This document shows positions 63,264 to 64,000 of a stretch of 64,000 nucleotides of DNA, in pieces (within the stretch, counting starts at the first letter, position 1; every line of letters starts with the position of its first letter). The translations under genes and the position numbers were made by a program. This DNA comes from Chiridota heheva (lineage: Eukaryota > Echinodermata > Holothuroidea > Apodida > Chiridotidae), in assembly GCA_020152595.1 (NCBI GenBank), contig JAIGNY010001187.1:687501-751500 (forward strand), read 5' to 3'. Under the pieces are notes generated by a model. It had not been told where the DNA came from. It did no database searches and saw only the letters and a program-made list of their open reading frames with translations.

Positions 63264-63394
63264 CTCCAGCATTGTGCTTATGATATTCAATCAGCTGCGG
63301 AATTGAATCAAAGACGTGATTGGACGAAACAAAGTATTCATTCTGATCCGTCATTTTAACATGGTAGTGCTTGACGTCATACTCGTCTCTCCGG
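63264..63394 (-). CDS. TEC: Tec-family kinase, SH2-domain exon (first in window)
   Basis: 131-bp exon, acceptor tgtttgtag|CCGGAG, donor GCTGGAG|gtatgg; enters in phase 2, leaves in phase 1. It encodes RRDEYDVKHYHVKMTDQNEY and FVSSNHVFDSIPQLIEYHKH, ending NAG. The central and C-terminal SH2 blocks are clear: KHYHVK (beta-D), YFV, then the alpha-B helix FDSIPQLIEYHKHNAGG, whose YHKHNA is nearly the human TEC sequence. The phosphotyrosine-binding FLVR Arg lies in an exon beyond the right edge. Confidence 0.95.
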
Positions 63395-64000
63395 CTACAA
63401 ACAAAGCAACATAAAATAAGAATTATAATCACCTTCTTGCATCATACCACTGAGTATTATGAAGAAAATTTTGTATCAGAAAATTAACTTTGAAAAGCTC
63501 ACCTACCTGAAAATTAGGATTACAAAGAAGTCTCTCTAGCTAATATACCACTGCATAACAGTTCTCTTTAGTCACCATAGAAACAAACATTAGCATCCTG
63601 GACCAATCAGAGTTTTGCCCAAGTGAGACTTTCTTATTCTTCAAACTTTTACTTCATTTCCAATACAGCTTGGTAAATGTACCATCAAACATGATGCAGA
63701 TTTTTCATGCTTCATGGCCTGTTTCACTGTCTTCTTTTACCAAATTGTCATTTTGACTTGATTTCCACATGTTTCATTATTGGGGCATGGAGGCATGATC
63801 TACATACCCTCTTCCCACACCTAGATGAATTTGATCTACATACAGATGGAACATATTATGTAATAATGTTCTTGTTTATGTATATTGTGACTGGGGCTTC
63901 AGGTTCAGATAATTTTGCAAATAAATTGAATTAAATGGAATGTATCAAAAGCAGATGATATGAGATGAATTACGAAATTGTATTTATCAACTGAATCTTA
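63395..64000. other. Intron of the kinase gene, to window edge
   Basis: No SH2 N-terminal exon (GKEG.F.VR motif on the minus strand) was found before 64000, so the preceding exon lies outside. AT-rich with no repeat I can name. Confidence 0.55.

Overview
This is an AT-rich (about two-thirds A+T by eye), repeat-dense piece of an animal nuclear genome. Long introns with GT/AG borders, tRNA-headed SINEs, hAT- and TTAA-type MITEs, abundant minisatellites and the 'taggcctac' word suggest a marine invertebrate, possibly an invertebrate deuterostome such as an echinoderm. That taxon is an inference; nothing here fixes it.

The one clear host gene is on the minus strand, from beyond the right edge down to 43920. 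It is the 3' part of a Tec-family non-receptor tyrosine kinase (BTK/TEC/ITK type). Nine exons can be placed exactly (63394-63264, 61534-61469, 54935-54761, 51305-51217, 50115-49985, 48231-48167, 46928-46813, 45527-45367, 44006-43920). All junctions are GT/AG and in phase. They join into 339 residues: the end of the SH2 domain, the linker, a complete kinase domain with every catalytic motif, and a stop. The PH/BTK, SH3 and first SH2 exons lie beyond 64000. The last coding exon is only 28 codons.

Region by region: 1-43.9 kb lies downstream of the kinase. I could support no intact gene there, only one weak orphan-exon candidate (6698-6839). It holds microsatellites (1.02-1.35 kb, 30.4-31.05 kb), TTAA-flanked inverted-repeat elements (3.7, 8.2, 11.1, 14.2, 34.0 kb), a 2.1-kb long-TIR element (16.7-18.9 kb), SINEs, hAT MITEs, a LINE 3' end and a repeat with a broken THAP start (35.7-36.2 kb). 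From 43.9 to 64 kb the exons are separated by introns of 1.1-6.5 kb. These introns hold more of the same families plus four large tandem arrays: 41-bp units at 52.0-53.5 kb, 20-bp units at 56.4-56.9 kb, 22-bp units at 57.2-58.1 kb and about 290-bp units at 61.9-63.1 kb.

The window is mostly a record of transposition and array growth around one immune-type kinase gene. The most interesting observations are: (i) one minisatellite-bearing repeat family whose arrays lie in opposite orientation at 32.7 and 56.4 kb, on either side of all kinase-domain exons except the small linker exon; (ii) a TTAA/CCC-ended element carrying the same tRNA-like Pol III promoter in two diverged copies; (iii) a perfect 22-bp-stem hairpin in a kinase intron; (iv) a 13-unit, 286-bp higher-order repeat in the 22-bp array; (v) a SINE inserted in another SINE with an 11-bp target duplication; and (vi) a cysteine at the BTK Cys481 position. 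I did not find a clearly new multi-gene system.
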